Shown here in pieces: positions 23,277 through 33,041 of a DNA stretch of 64,000 nucleotides; position 1 is the first letter of the stretch; each line of letters begins with the position of its first letter. The position numbers were made by a program, and so were the translations under genes. The notes under the pieces are model-generated. The model had not been told where the DNA came from. It worked only from the letters and a program-made list of their open reading frames with translations, and did no database searches. The DNA is from JAGQNT01 sp964426605 (GTDB lineage Bacteria; Patescibacteriota; Saccharimonadia; Saccharimonadales; UBA4665), in NCBI GenBank assembly GCA_964426605.1, contig CAYRQK010000001.1:1-64000 (forward strand), given 5' to 3'.

Positions 23277-25151
23277 ATGCCTATGAAAAACCGCCCCAGC
23301 GCCCCCAATCATAAACCTACCAAACCGGGTCGTCGTAACGCCAAAAATGCGGGCTTTATTGCCTTGATGATTCTAATTGCACTCGTTGTCTTTGCTGCCT
23401 ATGGTCAGTCGGCCGCTAGCAAGACTATTCCACTGACCGAAGCTGTCAGCAATAGCAACAAGGGTGAATACAGCAAGATAGAGGTGAAGGGTAATCAACT
23501 CAATATTACCAAAAAGGGCGACAAGCTGCCGACCGTCAAGACCTACAGCGACCCCAATGCGAGCCTAAAAGAACTAGGATTCAACACCCAAAAGGTTGAG
23601 GTTTCGTATGATGCCGTGTCGGATGGCAGCTCATTCTTGGTCCAGTTGCTCCTCACACTTGGCCCAGTATTGCTGATAGGCGGTCTGCTGTTCTTTATGA
23701 TGCGCAGTGCCCAGGGTCAAGGTAATCAGGCGCTGAGTTTCGGCAAAAGCCGAGCGCGCTTGTACGGCAACGAAAAAGATAAGGTGATGTTTGCCGATGT
23801 TGCCGGCCAGGCCGAGGCCAAACAGGACCTCGAAGAAGTTGTCGAGTTCCTCAAATTCCCTAAGAAATTTGTTGGTGTCGGTGCCCGCATCCCCAAAGGC
23901 GTCTTGCTGGTCGGCCCTCCTGGTACCGGTAAGACTATGCTAAGTCGTGCTGTGGCTGGCGAAGCCAATGTACCGTTCTTCAGTATTTCCGGTTCGGAGT
24001 TTGTCGAGATGTTTGTCGGTGTTGGTGCTAGTCGTGTCCGCGATCTATTCGCCAAGGCCAAGAAAAACGCACCGTGCATTATATTTATCGACGAAATTGA
24101 CGCCGTTGGCCGCCGCCGCGGTAGTGGTATGGGTGGCGGACACGACGAGCGTGAGCAAACCCTCAACCAGATTTTAGTCGAGATGGACGGCTTCGAGCAA
24201 GGCCAGAATGTCATCGTTCTGGCGGCAACTAACCGTGCTGACGTACTCGACCCAGCGTTGCTACGCCCTGGCCGTTTCGACCGCCGCGTGGGTATTGGCC
24301 TGCCCGATCGCAAGGACCGCGAAGCCATCCTGAGGGTGCACTATGCCAAGAAACCACTGGCCAAATCTGTCGATCTCGATGCCCTGGCTGCCAAGACTGC
24401 TGGCTCATCTGGTGCTGATCTGGCAAACATTGCCAACGAATCTGCCATCATTGCCGCTCGCAACAATCACACCGAGATTTCTCAGACCGACGTCACCGAG
24501 GCCTTTGAGCGTGTTGCTATCGGCCCCGAGCGTAAGAACAAAATTCTGAACGAAAAAGAAAAAGAGATTACCGCTTATCACGAAGCTGGCCACGCCGTTG
24601 TCGGCCACGTGTTGCCCGACAGTGATCCGGTACACAAAGTGACCATTATCCCGCGCGGCGGCACCGGCGGTGTTACCTGGTTCTTGCCGCCTGAAGACCG
24701 CAGCTATACCAGCATCATCGAATTCAAGGACGTCCTGGCTCGCGCTCTTGGCGGCCGGATTGCCGAGGAAGTCATCTTTGGCAAAGACCGCGTCACGACT
24801 GGGGCCGGCAATGATCTGCAAAAGGCTGCCGAGATCGCTCGTGACATGGTCATTAACCAAGGTATGGGCAACAAATTACGCGACCAAGTCTTTCATGTTG
24901 AGGACGGCATCATGATGGAGCGTATCATGCACGAGCGTGAGTATTCCGACGACACTGCCAAAGTCATCGACCACGAAGTCGAAGATCTCATTACCGAGGC
25001 TGCCAACCGCGCCCGCGCTGTTATCAAGGCCAATCTCAAGCGCATCGAAGCCCTCAAGGATCGCTTACTCGAGAAAGAAACCGTCGAAGCCGAAGAGGTG
25101 CTCGAGCTGTTGCACGGTTCAACGCTTCCCAAAGAAGCCGCTCTGTACTAA
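23277..25151 (+). CDS. ftsH: ATP-dependent zinc metalloprotease FtsH
   Basis: 624 residues. Two membrane helices (about 25-45 and 115-142) flank a short outer domain. The AAA module has Walker A GPPGTGKT, Walker [12 protein letters not shown], the second region of homology ([21 protein letters not shown]) and the FVG pore loop. The zinc site HEAGH is at about 437-441, with the third ligand in GAGNDLQKA. It degrades misfolded and short-lived membrane and cytosolic proteins. ATG 23277 is 6 nt from a TATACT. Confidence 0.97.
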   Translation: MPMKNRPSAPNHKPTKPGRRNAKNAGFIALMILIALVVFAAYGQSAASKTIPLTEAVSNSNKGEYSKIEVKGNQLNITKKGDKLPTVKTYSDPNASLKELGFNTQKVEVSYDAVSDGSSFLVQLLLTLGPVLLIGGLLFFMMRSAQGQGNQALSFGKSRARLYGNEKDKVMFADVAGQAEAKQDLEEVVEFLKFPKKFVGVGARIPKGVLLVGPPGTGKTMLSRAVAGEANVPFFSISGSEFVEMFVGVGASRVRDLFAKAKKNAPCIIFIDEIDAVGRRRGSGMGGGHDEREQTLNQILVEMDGFEQGQNVIVLAATNRADVLDPALLRPGRFDRRVGIGLPDRKDREAILRVHYAKKPLAKSVDLDALAAKTAGSSGADLANIANESAIIAARNNHTEISQTDVTEAFERVAIGPERKNKILNEKEKEITAYHEAGHAVVGHVLPDSDPVHKVTIIPRGGTGGVTWFLPPEDRSYTSIIEFKDVLARALGGRIAEEVIFGKDRVTTGAGNDLQKAAEIARDMVINQGMGNKLRDQVFHVEDGIMMERIMHEREYSDDTAKVIDHEVEDLITEAANRARAVIKANLKRIEALKDRLLEKETVEAEEVLELLHGSTLPKEAALY

Positions 25152-25195
25152 TAAATAAGTTCACTAAAACCACAAAATAAGTGTCATTTCTCTGC

Positions 25196-25214
25196 CTAGA
25201 GGTCCGACCTCTAG
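25196..25214. repeat. 19-bp palindrome CTAGAGGTCCGACCTCTAG
   Basis: A perfect palindrome around a single central base, about 45 bp after the ftsH stop. Eighteen of its bases recur exactly inside lepA at 30961-30978. It can form a hairpin with a 7-bp stem and TCCGA loop; the T-run is poor, so it is not a typical terminator. Confidence 0.8.
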
Positions 25215-25336
25215 ATGGGTTTGTGGGCTTGGGGAACTGCGGGGTGGAGACGATGGATACATGTGTGTGGTTTGGATGCTAGAATGCATCAAACTGACAT
25301 AATTATCATCGCTCCACCCCGTGAGGTAGTTCTCTG

Positions 25337-25519
25337 TTAGAGATTGTTTCTGTCGTAACCGAACTTATCCATGAAATTGTCCAGTTCGTTCGCGGCTTTC
25401 ATGAACAGTTCGTCGTCCCTGGCGCGGCACTCATCGCACAGCAGATCAAATTGCTCTTCGGTGAATTTCTTGCCGCATTCGTCGCACGCCCCGTGATCTT
25501 GCGTGTCGTCTTCGGACAT
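25337..25519 (-). CDS. Small zinc-ribbon-like protein (60 aa)
   Basis: Four cysteines as CDECGKKF and CDECRARDDE form a C-x2-C ... C-x2-C zinc knuckle, followed by a helical tail (MKAANELDNFMDKFG). AAGGAG precedes ATG 25519 by 5 nt (a second ATG at 25522 is adjacent). It lies 12 nt downstream of the 25532-25891 gene on the same strand. Likely a cytosolic adaptor of unknown partner. Confidence 0.65.
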   Translation of the reverse strand: MSEDDTQDHGACDECGKKFTEEQFDLLCDECRARDDELFMKAANELDNFMDKFGYDRNNL

Positions 25520-25531
25520 CATTACTCCTTG

Positions 25532-25891
25532 TCAGAGCTCGGAACTGGGCCGGTACTGGGGAGGAGTCTGGCTGTAGTCACCAATGCGAGCACGCTCGAA
25601 CGGTGATCTATTGCGGAGGTCGTAGCGACCAGTAGCTTGGGCGGCAAAATTAATATTACCGTAGCCGGCATTCGCGAGTCCGAAGCGGGTACGCATCTGC
25701 GCGTTCTGCCAGAAGGTGTTGGACCTCCGAGCTCGGTCGAGCAGGTAGACAATGCGACCCAGGCGGATCACAACGAGTGCGAGCAGCACGAGCACGGCAA
25801 TCTGGAACGAGGCCGTCGGGTGAGTCTGGACAATGTCCACACCCTTGGTGATCGGTCCTTCGAGCCAGCTGAGCGGGTTGAGGTTGAACAT
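25532..25891 (-). CDS. Single-helix membrane protein (119 aa)
   Basis: One membrane helix (about 29-49, FQIAVLVLLALVVIRLGRIVYL), followed by a basic stretch (LLDRARR) and a polar C-terminus rich in Arg, Asn and Gln. AGAAAGG lies 9 nt before ATG 25891, which I prefer to an upstream in-frame ATG at 25957. It precedes the zinc-ribbon gene and is divergent from the DNA-transfer ATPase. Function unknown. Confidence 0.55.
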   Translation of the reverse strand: MFNLNPLSWLEGPITKGVDIVQTHPTASFQIAVLVLLALVVIRLGRIVYLLDRARRSNTFWQNAQMRTRFGLANAGYGNINFAAQATGRYDLRNRSPFERARIGDYSQTPPQYRPSSEL

Positions 25892-26164
25892 GTTGGTGCC
25901 TTTCTGTTGATGAGTAATGATGGGGTGCGGCCAAACGATAGAGTATCGCGTCGTCACAACCCACCATCGACACCAACACCATAAAAGGCAATCTAACAGA
26001 GAATTTGTTAAAGTGCTTCGGAGAAAAGTATTTCTCGACGAAACTATATAATTCTGTCATAAATACTAGTAAATGTCAATACACTCCAAGAAGGAAAGCT
26101 TACTGTATTTCTGAAGGGAACAGGGTACAATAAACCATAAGCCTGTTTTCAGGCCTTATACGTA
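25892..26164. other. Gap: divergent intergenic region
   Basis: TACAAT at 26126-26131 is a possible -10 for the ATPase gene. AAGCCTG-TTTT-CAGGCCTT just before ATG 26165 is a small imperfect hairpin that could shield the start. Nothing else is recognised. Confidence 0.4.
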
Positions 26165-28732
26165 ATGGCAAATATTTCTGACACACTTTCTGGCGCCTCG
26201 CGGCGCAAAGTTCCTTCTCACCAAGAGGGAGTTGTTTTATTACTACAGGTGCCACGTACTAATGACAAAAAAGAGCTGGCCGCCGAGCAGATGTTTGCCA
26301 GTCTGCACGGCTTGCTCAATACACCGTCGCACAAGCGGTTCACACCGCCCAAGCGCGAGTGTCTGAGCTTTGAGATAGCGGTTATTGGCAAGCGCATCGG
26401 TTTCTACGTGTGGGTTCCAACGTATCTGAAAGATTTTGTCGAAGAGCAGATCTATGCTCAGTATCCGACGGTGCAGATATCCGAAGTACCGGACTATACG
26501 CGGAATGATGTGCCGCATTTTACGACCACACTGGTTACCGAGATGAAAATGACCACGCACGAAGCCCTGCCTATCAAGACGTTCCAGAGCTTCGAGGTTG
26601 ATCCGCTGGCCGCCATTACTGCTACACTCGCCAAGTTTGAGGAAGACGAGGAGGCTTGGATCCAGTTGCTCATTCGACCAGCTGAGCCTAAGTGGCACAA
26701 GAAGAGCGAGCGCTACATCGCTGGTCTCAAGGGCGGCACCGGCAGTCGAGGTATCACTCGCGGTCTGGCCGAGGCGTTGTGGAAACCGCCAGAATACAAA
26801 ACCGAGACTGTCAAGTTGGCTGATTATGACCAAACCAAAGTCGGCAGTGCCGAGGAAAAAAGCCAAAAATTAGCGTACGAGACCAACCTGACTATTGTTT
26901 ACCGCGGGCATATGCCGCGGCCCCAGGCCCAACTGCGTCTACAGTCCATAGTTGCCAGCTACAAGCAGTTCAATACGACCTACTTGAACGGCTACGAAGC
27001 CAAGCGTATCAGTGATGATCCGTATCGTATTAGCCTATATCAGGCACGGCATTTTGAGCGAAAGGGCAACCTCCTGAATATCGAAGAGGTGGCCACCATG
27101 TACCATCTGCCGCACACCAACGTGGAGACGCCGTATATCTTGTGGGCTATGAGTCAAACGGCCGAGCCACCGGCCAATCTGCCGATAGTAACTACCGCGT
27201 ATCGTGATGACGTCAGCCCAGTGGGCAATACCAATTTCCGTGGTCGCAACACTATGTTTGGCATGCCGCGGTCCGATCGCGGTCGGCACCTGTATATCTT
27301 AGGGCAAACTGGTGTTGGTAAATCTGGCCTTTTGGAACTACTAACAATATCCGATATCTACAGTCCGTATGGTTTTGCTGTCATCGATCCACACGGCGAT
27401 TATGCGGTGAACGTACTACGGCGCATCCCGGCCGAGCGGGCCGATGACGTAATCTATTTCAATCCTGCCGATACTGATTTTCCGATTGCCTTCAACCCCA
27501 TGGAGGTTACCGATCCCAAGCTCAAAACACACACGGCGTCCGAGCTCATCGGTGTCCTCAAGCGTATGTTCGAGAGTTGGGGTCCGCGTCTGGAATATAT
27601 CTTGCGTTACAGCTTGCTAGCACTGCTTGATTATCCCAATGCCACGATGCTCGACATCACCCGCATCTTAACTGACAAAAAGTTCCGCAACGAAGTGCTA
27701 GACTACGTCGAAGATCCAGTAGTGCGCAACTTCTGGACCATCGAATTTGCCAGCTGGAATGATAAATTTGCCGCCGAAGCCGTCGCACCGGTGCTCAACA
27801 AAGTCGGTGCCTTTACGGCCAACCCGCTGGTGCGCAACATCATTGGTCAGCCCAAGAGCAGCTTCAATATTCGGCAAATCATGGACGAGCGCAAAATCCT
27901 CATCGTCAACCTCAGCCGCGGCTTGGTGGGCGAGGACAATGCCAGCCTACTAGGTTCGTTGATGGTTACCAAAATGCAGCTAGGCGCCATGAGTCGAGCC
28001 GATATTCCGGCTGAGCATCGCAGCCCGTTCTATCTGTATGTTGACGAATTCCAGAACTTTGCTACCGACAGTTTTGCCACTATATTGAGCGAGGCCCGCA
28101 AGTACGGCCTCAACCTGACGGTTGCCAACCAGTATATTGCCCAGATGCCCATGGAGGTTAAAGATGCGGTGTTTGGTAACGTTGGATCGATCGTATCGTT
28201 CCGGATGAGTGCCGACGACTCGCGCACCATGGAGCGCTACTTTGAGCCACAGTTTACACAGCATGACTTAGTACACATGCACAATCGTCATTTTGTCATC
28301 AGCATGACTATCGAGGGTGAAAAGGTCCCCGGTTTCTCGGCGATTTCACTCAATTTGCCACCGCAAAACGAAGACCATTCAGCATATATTATCGACCATA
28401 GTCGAGCCACTTACAGTGTCAGCCGCGATTTTGTTGATCGCTACATCCACGAGCGCTACTTAGTTGATGCGCCCAAGGCTGCCCGGCCAGCAGCGGCCCC
28501 AAGGACCCCTAAGCAATTACCCAAAACAAAGACATCTGTATTGCCAATCACTGCTCCGGTTGAGGGGAAACCAGCGCCGCTCCAACCACAGGCGGCTGCA
28601 TCTCCTGTCGCACCGGTTTCGCCAGTCAAACCGAAGCGCCGCCGCACTCGCCGCCGCAAAAAACCGACTGCCGTCACCGGTCAATCGTCTGGTGATATGT
28701 CGGGCGACAGTGGCACCATTCACTTGAAATAG
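26165..28732 (+). CDS. VirD4/VirB4-like P-loop ATPase (DNA-transfer type)
   Basis: 855 residues. The N-terminal ~370 residues are a mixed domain without a clear catalytic motif. The ATPase core has Walker A GQTGVGKSG (about 380-388), VIDPHGDYA, and Walker B YLYVDEFQNF (about 625-634) followed by EARKYGLNLTVANQY, as in TraD/VirD4 and HerA relatives. The C-terminus is Pro/Ala-rich and ends in a very basic tail (KPKRRRTRRRKKPT). In the family such proteins pump DNA or protein through a membrane channel. It lies 5' of murJ on the same strand; no other conjugation genes are seen nearby, so a chromosomal or secretion role is also possible. Confidence 0.75.
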   Translation: MANISDTLSGASRRKVPSHQEGVVLLLQVPRTNDKKELAAEQMFASLHGLLNTPSHKRFTPPKRECLSFEIAVIGKRIGFYVWVPTYLKDFVEEQIYAQYPTVQISEVPDYTRNDVPHFTTTLVTEMKMTTHEALPIKTFQSFEVDPLAAITATLAKFEEDEEAWIQLLIRPAEPKWHKKSERYIAGLKGGTGSRGITRGLAEALWKPPEYKTETVKLADYDQTKVGSAEEKSQKLAYETNLTIVYRGHMPRPQAQLRLQSIVASYKQFNTTYLNGYEAKRISDDPYRISLYQARHFERKGNLLNIEEVATMYHLPHTNVETPYILWAMSQTAEPPANLPIVTTAYRDDVSPVGNTNFRGRNTMFGMPRSDRGRHLYILGQTGVGKSGLLELLTISDIYSPYGFAVIDPHGDYAVNVLRRIPAERADDVIYFNPADTDFPIAFNPMEVTDPKLKTHTASELIGVLKRMFESWGPRLEYILRYSLLALLDYPNATMLDITRILTDKKFRNEVLDYVEDPVVRNFWTIEFASWNDKFAAEAVAPVLNKVGAFTANPLVRNIIGQPKSSFNIRQIMDERKILIVNLSRGLVGEDNASLLGSLMVTKMQLGAMSRADIPAEHRSPFYLYVDEFQNFATDSFATILSEARKYGLNLTVANQYIAQMPMEVKDAVFGNVGSIVSFRMSADDSRTMERYFEPQFTQHDLVHMHNRHFVISMTIEGEKVPGFSAISLNLPPQNEDHSAYIIDHSRATYSVSRDFVDRYIHERYLVDAPKAARPAAAPRTPKQLPKTKTSVLPITAPVEGKPAPLQPQAAASPVAPVSPVKPKRRRTRRRKKPTAVTGQSSGDMSGDSGTIHLK

Positions 28733-28799
28733 GCTGTTTTTGGGGTGTTTTTGATGCCCAGGTGCTCTATACTATCAGGCAGAATAGCTCTCTAGAATC

Positions 28800-30392
28800 A
28801 TGAATCCGACTGCACCAACCACACCCCGAAAGAAGCGCGTGCCACTTGCCAGTGTGGCAACGCTGTTGATTGTGACCTCGCTGATTGGCCAAGTGCTCGG
28901 TTTCTTGCGAACCAAGCTGGTCAATTCCAACTTTGCCGCTACCGGTCCGCAGAGTACCGATTCCTATTTTGCCGCCTTCAACATCCCCGATTTCTTCTTT
29001 TTCACCTTGGCTGCCGGCGCACTGGGGGTGGCGCTCATGCCAGTGATCAGTGATCATTTACAGCGTGGTGACCGCAAAGCCGTCAACGAACTAGTCTCCA
29101 GCCTGCTCAATATGTTGGCGATTATCATGTTTGTCGTCGGCATCTTTTTGTTTGTGTTTGCGCGTACGCTTATCAGCCACGTGGTGCCCAACATGTCGCC
29201 GCCGCAGCTTGATAATGCCACAACTATCATGCGGCTGATTGCGTTTAACCCGCTCTTCTTCACGATCTCCGGCATCTTGACCAGCTTGCAGCAATCGCTC
29301 GGTCGGTTCTTTTTCTACGCTATTGCACCACTATTTTATAACGCCTGTATCATCGCCAGTATCTACATCTTCAAGCATAATATTGGCCTGGTTGGCCTCG
29401 GTTTGGGTGCATTGATCGGCTCGATTGCCCAGATGCTGATCATTGGGCTCGGTACGTTCAAGCTGCGCTACCGGTGGAAGCCACGAATCTTGTGGCGGCG
29501 CAGCGATTTCCGGCTGGTACTTAAGCAGTTGCCGCCGCGTTCACTGGACCAGGGCGTTGATCAACTGAACTCCATCGTAGAAACGCGCTTCGCGCGGCGC
29601 CTAGGTGACGGCTATATTAGCTACTATAGCAATGCCTATACGTTGTCGACGGCACCGGCTTTGCTGATCGGTACCGCCATATCTACGGCAGCATTCCCGC
29701 GACTCAACCAACGCCTTAGCCAGGGGCGGCCCGATTTGTTCCGCAAAGATTTTCTGTTGGTACTACGGATTATTATCTGGATCACTGCGCCGGTCGTTGT
29801 AGTGGCATATTTTGGCCGGGGTTATCTAGCCCGTATGATCTTCTCGCGTGATGCGCCAGAAATTGCCCTGATTTTTGGCTTCCTAGCAGGCGCTATCTTT
29901 TTCCGCACCGTGTATACACTGGTATCACGTTGGTTTTATGCCCAAAAGGACACAATGACGCCCATGATTGTCTCGCTGTTTACGATTACGCTCAATATTG
30001 CGCTGGCGTATATTCTGTCGAAACAGACCAGCTACGGTGTGGCTGGTCTAGCAATTGCCCAGTCGATTGTGGCCATGACGGAGGTATTTGTCTTGATGAC
30101 GATTATGGTCGCACGTGATCACCAGCTACTCAATAAGGAATTCTGGGGTGGCTGCGCACGTATCTTATCAGTGACGGGCTTTAGTGTCATCGCTGGCTTT
30201 GTGATGATATCTATCTATCCCTTGCAGGCGGCCGACCAGGGTATCATCACCCTAGGAAGCAAGCTGGGCTTCATCACCGTGGTCGTGTTCTCGACTCACT
30301 TGCTTATCTCTGGATTGTTTGGCCTGAGTGAGGTCCAGCCAATTTATGCTCGACTCCGCAAAATCATTTTCCGTCCGGTCCGGCTCGAATAG
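28800..30392 (+). CDS. murJ: Lipid II flippase MurJ (MviN)
   Basis: 530 residues with about 14 membrane helices, the usual size. The family start is seen (LIVTSLIGQVLGFLRTKLV), with DSYFAAFNIPDFFF and the central PRSLDQGVDQLNSIVETRFA. MurJ turns lipid II to the outer face for peptidoglycan synthesis. The spacing and strand fit read-through from the ATPase gene, and lepA follows after 27 nt with its own promoter. Confidence 0.92.
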   Translation: MNPTAPTTPRKKRVPLASVATLLIVTSLIGQVLGFLRTKLVNSNFAATGPQSTDSYFAAFNIPDFFFFTLAAGALGVALMPVISDHLQRGDRKAVNELVSSLLNMLAIIMFVVGIFLFVFARTLISHVVPNMSPPQLDNATTIMRLIAFNPLFFTISGILTSLQQSLGRFFFYAIAPLFYNACIIASIYIFKHNIGLVGLGLGALIGSIAQMLIIGLGTFKLRYRWKPRILWRRSDFRLVLKQLPPRSLDQGVDQLNSIVETRFARRLGDGYISYYSNAYTLSTAPALLIGTAISTAAFPRLNQRLSQGRPDLFRKDFLLVLRIIIWITAPVVVVAYFGRGYLARMIFSRDAPEIALIFGFLAGAIFFRTVYTLVSRWFYAQKDTMTPMIVSLFTITLNIALAYILSKQTSYGVAGLAIAQSIVAMTEVFVLMTIMVARDHQLLNKEFWGGCARILSVTGFSVIAGFVMISIYPLQAADQGIITLGSKLGFITVVVFSTHLLISGLFGLSEVQPIYARLRKIIFRPVRLE

Positions 30393-30402
30393 CTGCCACC
30401 TC

Positions 30403-30411
30403 TGTTATAAT
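30403..30411 (+). promoter_or_regulatory. lepA extended -10 promoter
   Basis: TGTTATAAT (TGn plus TATAAT at 30406-30411), 8 nt before ATG 30420. This is a perfect extended -10, and the RNA would be almost leaderless. Confidence 0.65.
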
Positions 30412-30419
30412 AGACAGCA

Positions 30420-32225
30420 ATGAACCAAGACCATATTCGGAACTTTTGTATAGTGGCACATATCGACCATGGCAAATCAACGCTGGCTGACCGTTTGCTG
30501 GAGCTAACTGGCACGGTGCAGAAACGTGATATGAAGGCGCAGTTGCTCGACCGCATGGATCTAGAGCGCGAAAAGGGTATTACTATCAAGCTGGCCCCCG
30601 TCCGTATGCAGTACAAAGACTACGAGCTGAACCTGATCGACACCCCCGGACACGTCGATTTTAGTTATGAGGTATCTCGGAGCCTTGAGGCCTGCGAGGG
30701 GGCTTTGCTCGTAGTAGATGCCAGTCAGGGCATCCAGGCCCAGACACTGGCCAACGTGTATCTGGCAATGGCCGCCAATCTGGCAATCATCCCCGTTTTG
30801 AACAAAATAGACCTACCGGCTGCCGATGTTGAACGCGTGGGTGCTGAAATAGTCAGCTTGTTGGGTTGCCAATTCGAGGACATTATACAGATATCGGCCA
30901 AAACTGGCTTAGGTGTTGAAACGGTGCTGGAGCGCATCGTCACCGATGTCCCATCGCCATCTAGAGGTCCGACCTCTAACGGCGAAAGTGACCTGGATGC
31001 AACGGATACGAGGGCGTTAATTTTTGATAGCTACTACGATGATTATCGCGGTGTAATTTTGTATGTACGGGTGTTTGAGGGTGAAATTGGCAAGGGTGTT
31101 CACATTCGCATGATGGCCACCGGCGCCAACGGCATTGCACTAGAGGTCGGTGCGCTCAGGCCTCAAATGTCACCCGGCAAAGGTTTGGCCGCCGGCGAGA
31201 TTGGCTACATCGTCACCAACCTCAAAACCACTCGTGATGCCAAGGTGGGTGACACGGTTACGCTCACAGCTCAGCCTGCCACCCAAATGTTGCCTGGCTA
31301 CAGGGATGTACGACCGTTTGTGTATGCGGGCTTCTTCCCGGAGAGCAATGAATTCTATCAGGAGTTGAAGGACGCTGTTGAGAAGCTTTCTTTGAGCGAC
31401 AGTGCCTTGCAATTCGAGCCGGAGAATTCGCCGGTGCTAGGCTTTGGTGTGCGCATTGGTTTCTTGGGTTTACTGCATATGGATATTGTGCGCGAGCGAC
31501 TAGAGCGCGAGTACAACCTGGAGTTAGTGGTCACTAACCCCTCAACCGACTACCAAGTGACGATGACGAATGGGGAAGAGATTGATATCAAGAGTGCTGC
31601 CGACCTGCCCGATCCGGCACACATCGAGGAGATTCATGAGCCGTGGATCAAGGGCGAAATTGTTGTCCCGGATAGGTATGTTGGTGCGGTCATTCAGCTC
31701 ATTAATAGCAAGCGCGGCTTGCACAAGAATCTTAGCTATGTCGATACGCAAGCACTCGTCAGCTTCGAGGCGCCGCTGGCCAATTTACTAACGGATTTTT
31801 ACGATCAACTCAAAAGTATTACGAGTGGCTACGGTAGCTTCAACTACGAGCTTGATGATTACCGGGCGGAAGATTTGGTGCGGGTAGATTTCTACGTGGC
31901 TGGCGAAATAGTCGGTGCGCTCAGTGTCATGGCTCACCGCTCGGAGGCGCAGAGCCTAGGTCGTACCACAGTTGAGAAACTCAAGGAAGTCATACCACGG
32001 CAGAATTTCCAGGTGGCATTGCAGGCAGCCATTGGCGGTAAGTTTATCGCTCGCGAAGACTTGAGTGCCTACCGCAAAGACGTTACAACTGGTCTGTACG
32101 GTGGTGATGTGTCGCGCAAGAAAAAGGTCTTGGCCAAACAGGCTAAAGGCAAAAAACGCATGAAGCGCTTTGGTAAGGTTGATATTCCAGCCGAAGCCTT
32201 CACCATCATGCTCAAACGAGATTAG
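30420..32225 (+). CDS. lepA: Elongation factor 4 (LepA)
   Basis: 601 residues. GTPase motifs AHIDHGKST (G1), DTPGHVDF (G3) and NKIDLP (G4) are present, as is the basic EF4 C-terminal domain (KKKVLAKQAKGKKRMKRFG). It acts on stalled or mis-translocated ribosomes. Between the G domain and domain 2 there are about nine extra residues (SRGPTSNGESDLDATD) relative to other LepA proteins, encoded partly by the palindrome at 30961-30978. The frame and the flanking motifs (ALIFDSYYDDYRG) are kept. Confidence 0.96.
   Translation: MNQDHIRNFCIVAHIDHGKSTLADRLLELTGTVQKRDMKAQLLDRMDLEREKGITIKLAPVRMQYKDYELNLIDTPGHVDFSYEVSRSLEACEGALLVVDASQGIQAQTLANVYLAMAANLAIIPVLNKIDLPAADVERVGAEIVSLLGCQFEDIIQISAKTGLGVETVLERIVTDVPSPSRGPTSNGESDLDATDTRALIFDSYYDDYRGVILYVRVFEGEIGKGVHIRMMATGANGIALEVGALRPQMSPGKGLAAGEIGYIVTNLKTTRDAKVGDTVTLTAQPATQMLPGYRDVRPFVYAGFFPESNEFYQELKDAVEKLSLSDSALQFEPENSPVLGFGVRIGFLGLLHMDIVRERLEREYNLELVVTNPSTDYQVTMTNGEEIDIKSAADLPDPAHIEEIHEPWIKGEIVVPDRYVGAVIQLINSKRGLHKNLSYVDTQALVSFEAPLANLLTDFYDQLKSITSGYGSFNYELDDYRAEDLVRVDFYVAGEIVGALSVMAHRSEAQSLGRTTVEKLKEVIPRQNFQVALQAAIGGKFIAREDLSAYRKDVTTGLYGGDVSRKKKVLAKQAKGKKRMKRFGKVDIPAEAFTIMLKRD
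30961..30978. repeat. Second copy of the palindrome, in frame inside lepA
   Basis: CTAGAGGTCCGACCTCTA is identical to 25196-25213. It encodes SRGPTS in LepA, at a loop between domains, without breaking the frame. Confidence 0.8.
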
Positions 32226-32289
32226 CCAGTCGTCTTGCTCGCTTGCTCTGTTGACATTCTGTCATGAGAGTTTACAGTAGTGTCCAATC

Positions 32290-32532
32290 ATGACTAATTG
32301 TGAGCACTACGGTCAAATGAATAAAGACCCCGAGTCGGGGGATTGCGACATTATTGATTTTGGGCTGTGGCGTAGCCGCAAGGGCGCCCGGGCCTACTTG
32401 GACCAATTTGAGGAGTCGGTACCAGAGCAAAAGTTCCGGCTACATCTGATGTACGATCAGGCAGCAGCAGATCAACAACAGTTTTTTACAAGTGGTCACC
32501 AGCCGCCCGAGCACGGCGATATCTCGTATTAG
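32290..32532 (+). CDS. Hypothetical protein (80 aa)
   Basis: ATG 32290 lies 11 nt after TACAGT (32273-32278), paired with TTGACA (32251-32256) over 16 nt. The product is acidic, with two Cys near the N-terminus (NCEHYG, GDCDII), then FGLWRSRKGARAYLDQF. It overlaps the stop of bcp (opposite strand) by 4 bp. Family unknown. Confidence 0.6.
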   Translation: MTNCEHYGQMNKDPESGDCDIIDFGLWRSRKGARAYLDQFEESVPEQKFRLHLMYDQAAADQQQFFTSGHQPPEHGDISY

Positions 32533-32987
32533 GCTTGGAGTGTCTTGAGATCTTGGATAATCTCGGCGGCGTGCGTTTTGGGGTCAACACCACGATATTC
32601 TTTAACAATCTGGCCATCTGGGCTGATGATAAATGTGTTGCGCTCGGTACCCATGTACTCACGGCCCATGAACTTTTTTGGTTTCCAGCTGTCGTAAGTT
32701 TCGATAACTTTGTGCTCGGTGTCGCTTAGGATTGTAAAGTTGAGATGGTATTTCTCGGCGAATTTCTTGTGACTAGCGACCGAGTCCTTGCTGATGCCGA
32801 CCACCTCGACGTTGCCGATTGCTGTAATATCATCCCGTTCGTCGCGGAAGTTACAGGCTTCTTTGGTGCAACCCGGGGTATCGTCCTTGGGGTAAAAGTA
32901 CAGCACCAGCCACCGGCCGGCGTAGCTGGCTAGCGTTTTGGTATTGTCGTCTTGATCTTGGAGCGAGAAGTTGGGGGCTTGTTTCAT
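32529..32987 (-). CDS. bcp: Thiol peroxidase, BCP/PrxQ type peroxiredoxin
   Basis: 152 residues. The peroxidatic Cys is in TPGCTKEACNFRD, with the resolving Cys five residues on (C-x4-C), as in PrxQ. It reduces hydroperoxides with thioredoxin. ATG 32987 is 7 nt after TATAGT (32995-33000, minus strand), which points to a leaderless mRNA. It is divergent from gmk. Confidence 0.92.
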   Translation of the reverse strand: MKQAPNFSLQDQDDNTKTLASYAGRWLVLYFYPKDDTPGCTKEACNFRDERDDITAIGNVEVVGISKDSVASHKKFAEKYHLNFTILSDTEHKVIETYDSWKPKKFMGREYMGTERNTFIISPDGQIVKEYRGVDPKTHAAEIIQDLKTLQA

Positions 32988-32994
32988 ACCCTTT

Positions 32995-33035
32995 ACTATA
33001 CTCGCTTGCGTCGCCCCGCGACTACCCCGTATACT
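32995..33035. promoter_or_regulatory. Divergent bcp and gmk promoters
   Basis: Minus: TATAGT at 32995-33000, 7 nt before bcp. Plus: TTGCGT (33006-33011), 18-nt spacer, TATACT (33030-33035), 6 nt before GTG 33042 of gmk. Confidence 0.6.
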
Positions 33036-33041
33036 TGGACG

